A stretch of 64,000 bases of DNA, from assembly GCF_900129635.1 (NCBI RefSeq), contig NZ_FSRB01000001.1, positions 1 to 64,000 of the forward strand, written 5' to 3'. The notes beneath the pieces were generated by a model. That model ran no database searches. It was given only the letters and a program-made list of their open reading frames with translations, and was not told the origin of the DNA. Source of the stretch: Singulisphaera sp. GP187. Its GTDB lineage: Bacteria > Planctomycetota > Planctomycetia > Isosphaerales > Isosphaeraceae. This document shows, in pieces, positions 9,248 through 18,798 of this stretch (its first letter is position 1; each line of letters opens with the position of its first letter). A program made the position numbers and the translations under genes.

Positions 9248-10432
9248 TCAACGTGGATTATTGATCGTATCGAAGACGATAGCCAACTCTTCAGACACAC
9301 GATCCCAAGTCCTCAAACTTCCCACCGTCGCAATCTGCGAGCGATCCCAGTCCTTGAGCAGCGCCTGCTCCAGTCCCGCGTGCAACCCATCCGCACTCCG
9401 CTGCTCCACCATGATACCCAAACCCTCGCTGTGGATAATTTCAGGGATGCCCCAGACTTTGGTTGCAACAACCGGCAGTCCACAGGCTTGAGCCTCACAA
9501 AGGACGTTGGGCCACCCCTCGCGTGAACTCGCGAGCGCAAAAACGTCGGCGGCTTGGTACCAAACGGGTAGGTTGTCGTTCGAAACGGCTCCCGCAAAGC
9601 GAACTTGGTCCTCGATTTGGAGCGTTTTTGCGTGCTGCTCTAGCGGTCCTCTCTCAGGCCCGTCACCGACGATCGCGAGCACGACTTTATCCCGCCCAAG
9701 TCGCGAAACGGCATCCATAATAAAATGAAAACCTTTTCTTTCAATGAGATGGCCTACTGACAGGATGATGTTTGCATCCAAAGGTAGGCCAAGGGACTTT
9801 CGGGCTTTCAGCGGATCTCCACGACGAAAGCGGTTCGAGTCGATCCCGTTCCCGATGACACTCACCTTTTCCTGGGGGATCCCGAGCTTCAACGCCTCTT
9901 GTTTCAACCCTTCGCAGACGCAGATCAAATGCCGGACCGAATTGAGATTCGAACGGATCAGATTGGCGATACCGGGGAGCTTTGGGTAGAGGTTCAGGTC
10001 CGTGCCCCGCGCGGAAAGTACTACGGGAATGTTCAGTTCCTTCCCGAGCCGCGCGGCCGCAGTTCCGTCAGGGTAAACGAAATGCCCGTCGATGACATCG
10101 AATGGATCGCTTGCGTGCAATTTCTTGACCAGACGACGGACCCCGGCGGTCAACCAGGCGCCATAGAAGCGCATCCCCACCTTTGGGGTCACGAGATAAC
10201 GCGGGTGATGGACTGGGTATCCCCGAGCGTTCTCATGCCGGGGAACTTGGGCGTAGGTATCGTAGGTCTTAAAGGTTCGGAAGGGGAGCTTCGGGAAAAA
10301 GGGGACGGGAGCCACCACGGTCCATCGATGACCGTATTGTCGCGAAAAATGCTCCATTCGTGCCCGCACGAAAAGGGCGTGGACGGGCTGGAGTGCATTC
10401 GGAAAGAGCGTGGACAGTGTGAGAATGTGCAT
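9248..10432 (-). CDS. Glycosyltransferase family 4
   Basis: The 394-residue protein starts MHILTLSTLFPNALQPVHA, the usual beginning of the GT4 branch found in exosortase-linked polysaccharide loci. The acceptor half contains VIDGHFVYPDG and VVLSARGTDLN. The donor half begins with ILSVGHLIERKGFHF and ends with the E-x7-E motif in SSREGWPNVLCEAQACG. All key elements are present. The gene lies 36 bases downstream of the preceding GT4 and about 145 bases before the presumed start of the ligase-like gene, consistent with one transcript. Donor sugar is not predictable. Confidence 0.9.
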   Translation of the reverse strand: MHILTLSTLFPNALQPVHALFVRARMEHFSRQYGHRWTVVAPVPFFPKLPFRTFKTYDTYAQVPRHENARGYPVHHPRYLVTPKVGMRFYGAWLTAGVRRLVKKLHASDPFDVIDGHFVYPDGTAAARLGKELNIPVVLSARGTDLNLYPKLPGIANLIRSNLNSVRHLICVCEGLKQEALKLGIPQEKVSVIGNGIDSNRFRRGDPLKARKSLGLPLDANIILSVGHLIERKGFHFIMDAVSRLGRDKVVLAIVGDGPERGPLEQHAKTLQIEDQVRFAGAVSNDNLPVWYQAADVFALASSREGWPNVLCEAQACGLPVVATKVWGIPEIIHSEGLGIMVEQRSADGLHAGLEQALLKDWDRSQIATVGSLRTWDRVSEELAIVFDTINNPR

Positions 10433-10468
10433 CGTGCGTCTCTCGGACGGATCCTTTGGGAATCCCTT

Positions 10469-11779
10469 TTACTGTCCGTTCCCGCTTTGTCGGACCAAGC
10501 GTCCGGCGAGAGCGGCGGACGCATAGGCCGCTCCATAAACTGACTGGTAGCGAGCCACAATCTCTTCCCAGCGACGAGTTTCCATCACGTATTGTCGAGC
10601 TCGCTCGCCCATCGCTGCCCACTGAGTTCGGTTCGCAATCGCGGATTGCAGGGTTTGAACCAGCGCCGACTTATCGCCGGCCGGAAATAGCAGACCCGAC
10701 TCGCCATCGCGGACTAATTCCTTCAGTCCCCCAACATCACTGGCGATGACGACCTTTTTCATGGACATCGCCTCAAGTGGTTTCAGCGGAGTCACCGTAT
10801 TGGTCAGTCGCATCGATTGGCGGGGATACACGACAATGTCCACAATCGAGTAAAGGTCAAGCACTTGCTCCGGCGGAACAGGTCCTGTAAAGATCACGGA
10901 CTCGCCCAAGCTCAGTGTTACGGCCTTGGCACGCAGGTCCGCGGCCTCCTCTCCGCCGCCCACTAGCAATAGTCTCGCATTCGGGGCGCTCCGCCGCAGT
11001 TCGGCGAAGGCGTCGAGTAGCAGGGAAAGCCCCTCGAACCGATAGAACGAACCGATAAAACCGATGACGTCGTTCCCAAGGAGACCGTATTGCTCAATCA
11101 GCTTCGCATTGGGTTCACGCGGAGGGAACCCCTCGAGATCAACTCCGTTCGGGATGACGAAAATCTTCTTCGCTTCGATACCGCGGGCAACCAGTTCGTC
11201 GCGGAGCCCTTCGCAGATGACCGTAACCGCGTCAGCATCCCAAAATACGCGAGTCTCAAGCATTCGGCTCAATTTGTACTTAAATGAATCTTGCTTGAGC
11301 GTTCCTTGGTCCACTGCGGCATCTTCCCAGAAAGCACGCACTTCGTACACAAACGGCAGTCCTAACCGTCTGGCCACGGTGCCCGCTGGGATTCCATTGA
11401 GCGACGGGGAATGGGCATGGATGAGTTCGGCACGCTCGGCCCTCGCCACGTCCGCAATGCGATGCCTCATGGTGCGGATCTGCCGCCGCTCCCTGAGGAA
11501 CGGAATTTTCTCCAACTGCCCTTCGAGGCCTTCCGTCACAGGATCAGTGCGGTGGTGAATGATGTCGCCGATCGATTCCCACTTGTGAGGTGCTCGTCCG
11601 TGTTTCTTCGAAGTGAGGACGACTGGCTCGAACCCGAGCCGCCGCTGGAATTGGAGGATGGAATTCGATCGAATGGCGTAACCATCGAGCTGCGGCAGTG
11701 AGTGATCGAGGACATGGAGGATGCGCCGGGGGATGGGGAGGCCGTCGCCTTGGTGCTCGATCGGAGATACCTGGGTCAT
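10469..11779 (-). CDS. Glycosyltransferase family 4, exosortase-associated (TIGR04063-like)
   Basis: Beginning at the ATG at 11779 (MTQVSPIEHQGDG), the 436-residue protein shows RRILHVLDHSLPQLDGYAIR, which I recognise from exosortase/PEP-CTERM-associated GT4 enzymes (TIGR04063 type). Other marks are HAHSPSLNG, YEVRAFWEDAA, VIPNGVDLEGF, and the donor-site segment MRLTNTVTPLKPLEAMSMKK with E in the place of the GT4 signature. An ATG 25 codons upstream (11854) is possible but adds an arginine-rich stretch. Its presence supports the reading that this locus is an exosortase-type EPS cluster. The family assignment is from memory of motifs, not a search. Confidence 0.88.
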   Translation of the reverse strand: MTQVSPIEHQGDGLPIPRRILHVLDHSLPQLDGYAIRSNSILQFQRRLGFEPVVLTSKKHGRAPHKWESIGDIIHHRTDPVTEGLEGQLEKIPFLRERRQIRTMRHRIADVARAERAELIHAHSPSLNGIPAGTVARRLGLPFVYEVRAFWEDAAVDQGTLKQDSFKYKLSRMLETRVFWDADAVTVICEGLRDELVARGIEAKKIFVIPNGVDLEGFPPREPNAKLIEQYGLLGNDVIGFIGSFYRFEGLSLLLDAFAELRRSAPNARLLLVGGGEEAADLRAKAVTLSLGESVIFTGPVPPEQVLDLYSIVDIVVYPRQSMRLTNTVTPLKPLEAMSMKKVVIASDVGGLKELVRDGESGLLFPAGDKSALVQTLQSAIANRTQWAAMGERARQYVMETRRWEEIVARYQSVYGAAYASAALAGRLVRQSGNGQ

Positions 11780-12271
11780 GATGGGCACGAGTCGTTCACA
11801 CCTCGTTCGAGCCAATTTTTGGGGGTGGCGACGATCCAGTCCGCCGCCTGTCAATCACAATCCTTGAAGAATTGCGAGGGGATGGTTGGAACGAGTGGGT
11901 CGGTGTCGGTTTCCAGGCGCCCCACGATTCGCCAAACGACGTGTCGCCAGCCGCCGAAGTCATCAATCGTAGGATACTTGGAGACGATAAATCAGTATCT
12001 GATCACGGCGGCAAAATTGGTGTAAAATGGACTGGACTTCAAAATCAGGAAGGACATGAAGGTGAATCCCGTAAGTCGCTCCAGCAACGTCAGAATCGCT
12101 CCCATTCGTTGAGGATCGAAGCGAGGGGCCACGCTTGAAGGAACGTCGACGTGTCACCTGCGATTGATTTCGGAGGGCTTGAGGAGTCGTCGCTGGAATC
12201 TGATCAAATTGACACATGCTCGCTGAAGAGCCCTAGGATCCATTTGCAGAACAGGCAACGGGTTGGATCGC
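11780..12271. other. Intergenic, no gene seen
   Basis: This spacer between two minus-strand glycosyltransferase genes has only short open frames without recognisable content. It could hold a promoter for the GT4 gene at 10469-11779, but no clear boxes were found. Confidence 0.45.
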
Positions 12272-13432
12272 TCATCGGCTCGCCTTGTTCCAAGTCACCT
12301 TCTCGATCCCTGTCAGTCCGCGAAGTGAGCCGATCCAAGCCGCCGTGTTGATCATACAAAAGTAAAACGGTACTCCGATGATGGCTGGCCAACGGGCGTT
12401 GGGCCGAGTGCAGCCGATGAGTGCGCAAGCGTAAAACACGAGTTGGATCGTGAGGAAGGCTGTCGCGACGTCCGCAAATCCCCGAAGCCAAGCCAGTGAC
12501 AGAGTGCAGCCGAAGATGACCAACAGGCACCAAGGCACCAGCCATCGCAACAACTTGTGGGAGAGATAGGACCAGAACAATTGGATTTGTCGGGGGCGGG
12601 GGACACCATGTCCCCTGAGTAACTCGCGAAACGCACCCGCGACAATCCGAACCTTGCGGTGAAATTCTTGCCAGACGTCAATCGTCGCATTTTCGGTAGC
12701 AACCGCCGACGGGTCGTAAAGCACGCGCCGGCCGGCGATGGCAACGTTCATCCCGATCACGAAGTCGTCGAGAATGGTGTCCGTGGGGAGCTGGTGGAAG
12801 AGTTCTCTGCGGAGTGCGTAAAGGCCTCCATCGACGGTCACAGTGGAACCCAGCCGCGATTCCTGCAGTTGGATGAGCCGCTCGTATTTGTAGTAGAGAC
12901 CTTCGCCTTCGCCAAATGGGGCATCCTCGCTCTGGATTCGGACATCGCCGGTGACGGCTCCGACTTCGGGATCGGCGAAATGCGGCATGAGGCGACGCAG
13001 AACGTCGGGGCGGAACATCACGTTGGCGTCGCAGAGTACGATGATATCACCGATCGCCTCGGGGATCGAAAGGTTCAGCACGGATATCTTGCCAGCCCGG
13101 GGTGTGAAGGCTCGCAGGATCACGCCTGACGCTTCATACTGCCGAACGATTTCATTCGTTCCGTCGTTACTCCCATCGGAGGAGACGATGATTTCCAAAC
13201 GTTCACGAGGGTAATCGAGTCCCAAGCTGTTTTCGATCTTCTTCTGGATAACCAGGGCTTCATTATACGCCGGGATGATTAATGTGACCGATGGAGCATA
13301 GGTGTCCTCACGCCGCGAACTCTTTGCCGCGAGGGGTTGGAGCAACGTTAAGGCAAGAGGATAGCCGGCATAAACGTAAATGACAGTGGCCGACGTGACG
13401 AATAGTATGGTCCATAGCATGGCTTCGTTCAT
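12272..13432 (-). CDS. Membrane glycosyltransferase family 2 (IcaA/cellulose-synthase-like)
   Basis: The 386-residue protein has one N-terminal membrane helix (about residues 5-30). A GT2 domain follows with VTLIIPAYNEA, IIVSSDGSNDGT and the metal site VLCDANVMF. The processive-type elements TVDGGLYALRR, ILDDFVIG and QEFHRKVRIVAG correspond to the D,D,D,QxxRW-like region, here with Q-x-x-R-K. Three or four C-terminal helices end the protein. This architecture belongs to poly-GlcNAc synthase-like and related enzymes. It may extend a chain or transfer a single sugar; the altered QxxRW argues for caution about processivity. The gene lies between the VanZ protein and the GT4 group in the minus-strand locus. 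Confidence 0.85.
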   Translation of the reverse strand: MNEAMLWTILFVTSATVIYVYAGYPLALTLLQPLAAKSSRREDTYAPSVTLIIPAYNEALVIQKKIENSLGLDYPRERLEIIVSSDGSNDGTNEIVRQYEASGVILRAFTPRAGKISVLNLSIPEAIGDIIVLCDANVMFRPDVLRRLMPHFADPEVGAVTGDVRIQSEDAPFGEGEGLYYKYERLIQLQESRLGSTVTVDGGLYALRRELFHQLPTDTILDDFVIGMNVAIAGRRVLYDPSAVATENATIDVWQEFHRKVRIVAGAFRELLRGHGVPRPRQIQLFWSYLSHKLLRWLVPWCLLVIFGCTLSLAWLRGFADVATAFLTIQLVFYACALIGCTRPNARWPAIIGVPFYFCMINTAAWIGSLRGLTGIEKVTWNKASR

Positions 13433-13694
13433 TCGGAAAATGTTCGCTTATAGGGAATGGATTGTCTGGTCGACCAATCTCCGGTCCCGGGGTATTGACT
13501 GTCTGGAAGCCGATAAGGGGTGCCGTGAGAAGGAGTCTCGAACCTTGGTGGTCTCTGTGCACGCGGAGGGAATCGCTGTCAGCGGGATACTTCGTCAAAC
13601 CTCTGGAGCTGCGAGGACGTTGGTTTCAAGCTCACCAACTTGCGATCTGAGGAACTTCGTACGGGGGCATTGACCTCAAAAGATTGGTACGCGG

Positions 13695-16124
13695 TCAAAA
13701 GGGAGGTGAACCTCCTCCCTCGGACTTTGCTCGAAGGTCGAGTAAGCTTAATGTCATCATCAGTCCGAGAGTCGCCCCGGACTGATAGAGAAGGATGTCG
13801 GTCAGGTCGGCGACCTTCTCGGGTAACAGGGTTTGGCCCACCTCGATGGTCACGGCCAGAGTGAGGCAAGCCAGGAGGCCACTCACGATCCAGACTCGAC
13901 GATGCGCAGGGGATCGGGACGAAACCAGGGCAATTCCGCGTGCCATCAGGCTCCCGAGCGGGATGAACCAGAGCACCTTTCGGGTGATCTGCGTCATCGC
14001 GTTCCAATCCGATCCACGATACAGGGCTGAGTACGGCACGCGAGCCATCCCGGCCAACCGCTCGAGAACGAGACCCTTCTGCGCTGTGAACTCGAAGGGA
14101 AACCAGAAGATGGCGGCCAGGACTCCGGCATAACCGAGGGTCAGGCAAAGCCAGACCCATGGGCGATCGGGCCAGGTCCGTTGACGAGCCGCGTTGGGTG
14201 TCGTCTCAGGCCTCATGCAAGCCACGCCGAGACTGACGCCGAGGGCGCCCCAGAGAAGATCCGCGCCGTTGGAGACCCGGCTGTAGACCAGAATCTGGGC
14301 GATCTCGATCAGTGCCGCCAGAGCGGCACCGATCGTCAGACTGCGGACGAGATTGCCGAACCGCGTCGGGAGCGGAGTGAACAGCGATGCGACGAGCAGT
14401 CCAACGGGTACGAATGTAGCCGTCGTGGCGAGGATGACGTAAGCCGACTGCAACGGATTCGTACCACCGATCGTGAAGAGGAGCATCTTTCCATCGCGAT
14501 ACTTTCTCCAAAGATCGGCTGGGCTGAGTGTCAGGTCGAGCGGCAAGACCGAGTAGATGAGCAGGCCGACCAGGTAGATCTTGAGAATCAAGTCCAGCTT
14601 CCGACCGGAGGAGGAGGTGCCAAGATACTCGCGAGCGATCATGGTCGCCCGTCGCCCGGCCAGACTCCAAATCCCGACTCCTGCCATCGCGCCAATCACC
14701 TCGGCGGCTACGTCGTTTTGGGAGACCGTCCGAGGCGGGAACCAGATCTGAGTGAACTCGATGGCGATACTTAGGAGCGCACAACCGGGGACGATCCACG
14801 CGGCGGCGGCGAGATCCCGGTACCTTCCACCCGGGCGATCTACGCGATGGACTCCGGCCAGCAAGAATCCCAGCGGCACGAAGAGGAGAATGTTCGCGAC
14901 CCAGTCGCTCCGCGATTCGATGCTGAGTTGGAGGTAAGGAATTTGGCGGAACCGTTCCCAGGCCTGATCCAGGGGTACCGCCCGAAATTGCAACGGCACC
15001 AGTGAACCATAGATGGCAAACCCGGCATACAACGCCGACAACAGGGCATAATGAATGCGTCGCGGCGGCGCTGCGGGCATGCCCTCCCTCGGCTGCGGCC
15101 GAGTCCTCGTCGGCTGCGGCCGAATCCTTGACGGGGGCGCCTCCCTCGCGCGGACCATCAATCGTCCGACCAGCATGCCGACGCTGAGGAGGGCCATTGT
15201 CGAGAGCTCGGCGATGGCGAAGCGAAGGAAGATCGCCCGCTCTCCGAGAGGGTGCTCTCGGTCTGGGCTGAACAGGAACTCGCGGGCGGCGAACGTCCGG
15301 CCGTACTTTGTCAACGAGGGGTTGGTGGCCGCGCACAGCAGTAGCCATCCCACCGGGATCGAAATCAGCAGTAGCACGATTGCGCCCGCCAGCGGTCTCC
15401 AGTGTCCCTCGGCCGCCCTGATGGTCGCCAGGGATAGGGCGCCGGCAACCAGTCCGAGCAGCGCGACGAAGGCCAAGACAGCGCCGGCCGATAACCAACT
15501 CCCTCCGTCGCGGAGCAGTTCGACGATGTTATCCGTACAAGCATAGCCGACGACGATCGTATAAGAGAATGCTGCCATAACGGACATGCTGAGCAATCCG
15601 GCCAGATCGCGCCGGCGTGGTGCATTCCCGATCGTGAGTCGGGTCCCGATCGTCAGCCCCATCAGGATTCCCAGGTAAAGCCCCACGAATCGCCCTAAAT
15701 TCTCCAACTCGGCCGGCAGTTTCAGGACCGGGCTTCCAATAATGTCGCTGATCGACTCGTAAGGGACCGCCGTTCGCAGTAGGGAGTAAATCAACGCTGC
15801 GATGGAAATCGCATCCAGAGGACCGATCCAGGTAAACTCGCCAGGACGTCGGTCCCAGAGCCAGGCCAGAAGCAGCGGGGTCGCACCGGTGATCAGCAGG
15901 CACAGACCGAGGATACCGAGCGTAACTCCCGGTACGCTTGATTCCATCAACTCACGAAGGTTGTAGGGGAGTCCAGGATACCTCAGCATTGCCAAGCCGC
16001 CCAACACCCACGTGGTCAGCGTCCCGATCAGAATCAGCCCGACCGGCGCATACCGCGACCAGCAGGACGATCGTTTCGTCCTGATGGGCCGAGTATCGCG
16101 ATCTGATTTGTCGTAGGGTGGCAT
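13695..16124 (-). CDS. Large multi-domain VanZ family membrane protein
   Basis: This 809-residue protein is almost entirely membrane-embedded. After a unique N-terminal half with about eight helices, at least three VanZ-like units follow. Each has a polar loop with a D-W/D-L-motif and an E-x-x-Q in a helix: SDWVANILLFVPLGFLLAG with AIEFTQIWFPPRTVSQND; FVPVGLLVAS with LIEIAQILVYSRVSNGADLL; and FIPLGSLMARG with TIEVGQTLLPEKVADLTDIL. VanZ proteins are linked to glycopeptide resistance and often occur in exosortase loci, but their reaction is unknown. Most VanZ proteins have a single unit of about 150 residues, so this is an unusually long fusion. It is placed between the FemAB-like gene and the membrane GT2 gene. 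Confidence 0.85.
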   Translation of the reverse strand: MPPYDKSDRDTRPIRTKRSSCWSRYAPVGLILIGTLTTWVLGGLAMLRYPGLPYNLRELMESSVPGVTLGILGLCLLITGATPLLLAWLWDRRPGEFTWIGPLDAISIAALIYSLLRTAVPYESISDIIGSPVLKLPAELENLGRFVGLYLGILMGLTIGTRLTIGNAPRRRDLAGLLSMSVMAAFSYTIVVGYACTDNIVELLRDGGSWLSAGAVLAFVALLGLVAGALSLATIRAAEGHWRPLAGAIVLLLISIPVGWLLLCAATNPSLTKYGRTFAAREFLFSPDREHPLGERAIFLRFAIAELSTMALLSVGMLVGRLMVRAREAPPSRIRPQPTRTRPQPREGMPAAPPRRIHYALLSALYAGFAIYGSLVPLQFRAVPLDQAWERFRQIPYLQLSIESRSDWVANILLFVPLGFLLAGVHRVDRPGGRYRDLAAAAWIVPGCALLSIAIEFTQIWFPPRTVSQNDVAAEVIGAMAGVGIWSLAGRRATMIAREYLGTSSSGRKLDLILKIYLVGLLIYSVLPLDLTLSPADLWRKYRDGKMLLFTIGGTNPLQSAYVILATTATFVPVGLLVASLFTPLPTRFGNLVRSLTIGAALAALIEIAQILVYSRVSNGADLLWGALGVSLGVACMRPETTPNAARQRTWPDRPWVWLCLTLGYAGVLAAIFWFPFEFTAQKGLVLERLAGMARVPYSALYRGSDWNAMTQITRKVLWFIPLGSLMARGIALVSSRSPAHRRVWIVSGLLACLTLAVTIEVGQTLLPEKVADLTDILLYQSGATLGLMMTLSLLDLRAKSEGGGSPPF

Positions 16125-16591
16125 CGCGGTTCAAGTTCATATGATGCGAGAAAGTGTTGGATCGGCCGCACTCCGACTCAAAATACGACGGTGCTCGCTA
16201 CCACACGCGTTTGCCGATCACGTCCACCGTTTCTGGTGAAAAGTCAAAAACTTTCAGGGTCCCCACGCTTCCTCCTCAGCAACCCGTCTCGGGACCCAAC
16301 CGAAAGCGGTGATACAGGCGAATCAGGTCGCGCTCGCTTTGGTTGTTGTCTCAACCGATCCGTACACCCAATCCTACCGCCACGACGACTTCAACAAACG
16401 CCTTGAGGAAGAATTTGCCCGACGCCATTCCGGTCAGGTATGGCCAGTCGTGTGGAAAGCCGAAGCAAGGACAGCCCCGAAGTCGATCGGCCTCGGAGCA
16501 ACGCGGCGGATTCCGTCAGTCCAAGTGAACCCAGGCATTTTTCCCCAAGAGTAATCGGATTAATGAATTCAAATGTCGGCAAATTGGAATG
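16125..16591. other. Intergenic, no gene seen
   Basis: This spacer on the leading side of the VanZ gene contains only short arginine/serine-rich frames without motifs. A promoter for the VanZ gene may lie here, but no convincing boxes were found. Confidence 0.45.
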
Positions 16592-17674
16592 TCATGGTAT
16601 GCCTCGTACGATGAGAGGACCGATCAGACGAGTCAGGTTAACTGGCATCCGCTGCCAGAGCCGAATCAGACGCTGATAGCGGGGGTTGTCCGGTCGCATG
16701 TCCGTCATATTCCCGTCACGGACGTGGTATTGCCACACCGCCGAGGCTGGGTTCGCTCCCCACTGCTTCTTGAAGCGAAAAGTGTTGCTGTCCGGCGTGG
16801 ACCGGCCGAAGTCAAACTCGGTCTGACCCCGTTGGATCGAGCGTTCCAGAAGATTCCAGTAAAGAAGCATGTTGGCATTGGTGTGATTGTAGCGACGTAA
16901 GGAACTGGCGCTAGGGACTTCGCTTACCCCCCAACCGTGGAGGAGAATCGCCGTGGCCAGAGTCTGAGCCTCATCACGGATGACGCAAATCTCCACGCGG
17001 TCGGGGAATTGACGGAGCATTTCGAGGAACAGAGAACGGCTATAAACTGGCGTGCCGAGGTCTCGCATGTTGCGGCTAAAGACATCATAGAATTCGGGAA
17101 GGAGTGGTTCACCTCCCCAGGCGACCGTTAGACCACACTTCTGGCCTTTTCGGATCTGATTCCGGACCTTCGACGGGAGGCGGCTCCAGAGTTCCTCGGG
17201 GGACATCGGCAAGTCCAACCGCATATGGACCTTCTGTGTTGTCTGGTGGGTGAGCTGCGGGTGTTCGACGGCCGTTTCATTGCGAAGTTCGAGGTAACGC
17301 ACGTCGAATCGTTTCGCTAACTCGACGGCGCGGTCAATCAATAGGCATGACACATGCTTGCTGTCGGATACGACCCCGCCGTAGTTCAGGTAAGGAAGGC
17401 TCACCAGAAAGCGCCCGAACAGGCGGCTGCGAAGATGAGCCAAACTTAGGTAACCACGCACCTGCCCGTCTTGTCGGGCCACCAAACAAAATGGGTGGTG
17501 CTTAAGCCCTCGATTGAGGACTGTCAACCAGGCGGGATGATAGCTGAGCGGAGCTGTGCCGTGACGTATAAGGAAAGCCTCGAGTTGTGGCGTCAGCCCA
17601 GCGAGTTCGTCGCATCCCAGCTCACAGATCTCGAGATCAGGCAAAAGGTGAGGAGTTTCCTGCAAGAGCATCAT
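16592..17674 (-). CDS. FemAB-related GNAT-fold protein, exosortase/PEP-CTERM associated
   Basis: From the ATG at 17674, with GAAGG 5 bases upstream, the protein has 360 residues; the frame is open to 17890 but the extra part is proline-rich. It shows LSYHPAWLTVLNRG and FLVSLPYLNYGGVV early, LPSKVRNQIRKGQKCG in the middle, and RYNHTNANMLLYWNLLE with FDFGRST and FKKQWGANP late. These are the marks of FemAB-like proteins seen with exosortases (TIGR03019 type). The family transfers amino acids or acyl groups in cell-wall or glycan assembly. The exact reaction in exosortase loci is unknown. It follows the epsI-like gene after about 290 bases. Confidence 0.85.
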   Translation of the reverse strand: MMLLQETPHLLPDLEICELGCDELAGLTPQLEAFLIRHGTAPLSYHPAWLTVLNRGLKHHPFCLVARQDGQVRGYLSLAHLRSRLFGRFLVSLPYLNYGGVVSDSKHVSCLLIDRAVELAKRFDVRYLELRNETAVEHPQLTHQTTQKVHMRLDLPMSPEELWSRLPSKVRNQIRKGQKCGLTVAWGGEPLLPEFYDVFSRNMRDLGTPVYSRSLFLEMLRQFPDRVEICVIRDEAQTLATAILLHGWGVSEVPSASSLRRYNHTNANMLLYWNLLERSIQRGQTEFDFGRSTPDSNTFRFKKQWGANPASAVWQYHVRDGNMTDMRPDNPRYQRLIRLWQRMPVNLTRLIGPLIVRGIP

Positions 17675-17961
17675 TTGGGCCTTCAGAAAGCGGATCTCGT
17701 GTGACGGTGCGCCCGTACTTGTGATCGCATTGGACGTGCCTGGGGACTCCAGGCCGCAACCCTGATCTCGCCCCGATTCCGATGGCTTCCCTCCCCTGGG
17801 AGGATACGTCGCAATCGGTCTGACACGAAACGGATCGGGCTCATTGGGATTCGGGGGACGACCGAGAAAGGAAATCTTGGAAGTGATCAAGGACGTACCG
17901 AACGTTGTTCGGTCAGGTCGGTATCTGTTCCAAGGGATTTGGTCGTCGAGCTCGGATCGCT

Positions 17962-18798
17962 CTAAATCGTAACTTCAGAGCGATTGACTGCTTGAAGGAC
18001 GTTGGTCAAGGATTCTGCCGGCCTTGCTCGAAGGGGGCCTTGTGTTGCGGTGGGTGTACGTTCCGCTCCAATGCTCTCCCTTTTCACGGCCGGGTGATCG
18101 AAGAGGATCTGCTGCAACTCGGGCAGCAGGAGTCGCAAGAACCTCGGGCTGGGATCCGCTTCGGCCCGCTCGTCGGCCGAAGTCTGTTCGCGGATCACGT
18201 AGAGTTTGTACAGGACGTCTTTCGATGCAAACGTGAGGCGTGGATTTTGTGGGGCTTCCCAGTTTCCACTGGCGGACCAGGACCAGAGAATCCGGAGATA
18301 CGCGGGCACTGGCGTGCTGGTCTTAACCATCAGGCCATTGCGGAACTGGGCCGGTGGACTCGAAGGCTCGCTTGGGAGCGAGAATTCCCTCGGCGCTCCG
18401 ATCGGCTCGAAGCCGGCACCCGAGTAGCAGATGTCCGGCGTATGGACCGAGATCGGCCCAGGCGCTCCACACACCAGGAGGATCGTTACCACGTCTCCCT
18501 GGATTCGATCCGTATAGCGTCGTGCAACGTATCCCGCGATCTCCGCCAACTCCAATTGCTTGCGATCGAGTTCGAACGCTTCCCCTTGCCAATCCCCCAA
18601 GGTGGTGGGGAGGCGATCGATCTTGGCCGCGGCCTCCTCGATCGCGTGAGACACCGTCCAGCGCTGAGTCCACCGGCCGTGGACGATCCCGGCGGCGATC
18701 ACCAGGATCAGGGCGGCTACCATGGGCAAGGATCGAAGCATGGGATTGCTCGACGCGAGTGTTTCAGACCGATTCCCGGGTCCGGGCAGAGTATTCAT
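17962..18798 (-). CDS. epsI: Exosortase-associated protein EpsI
   Basis: The ATG at 18798 gives MNTLPGPGNRSETLASSNPM, then one membrane anchor (about residues 25-42) and an EpsI domain (DUF3485) facing outward. Domain marks include LPTTLGDWQGEAFELD, VVTILLVCGAPGPISVHTPD and ICYSGAGFEPIG. Length is 278 residues, normal for EpsI. The frame continues to 18954, but that part lies inside the autokinase gene in another frame. The chosen start overlaps the autokinase stop by 35 bases; an alternative ATG at 18741 would remove the overlap. EpsI accompanies exosortases as a separate protein or as their C-terminal domain. Here it is separated from the exosortase gene by the autokinase. Its role is thought to be support of sorting or polysaccharide assembly. 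Confidence 0.88.
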   Translation of the reverse strand: MNTLPGPGNRSETLASSNPMLRSLPMVAALILVIAAGIVHGRWTQRWTVSHAIEEAAAKIDRLPTTLGDWQGEAFELDRKQLELAEIAGYVARRYTDRIQGDVVTILLVCGAPGPISVHTPDICYSGAGFEPIGAPREFSLPSEPSSPPAQFRNGLMVKTSTPVPAYLRILWSWSASGNWEAPQNPRLTFASKDVLYKLYVIREQTSADERAEADPSPRFLRLLLPELQQILFDHPAVKRESIGAERTPTATQGPLRARPAESLTNVLQAVNRSEVTI

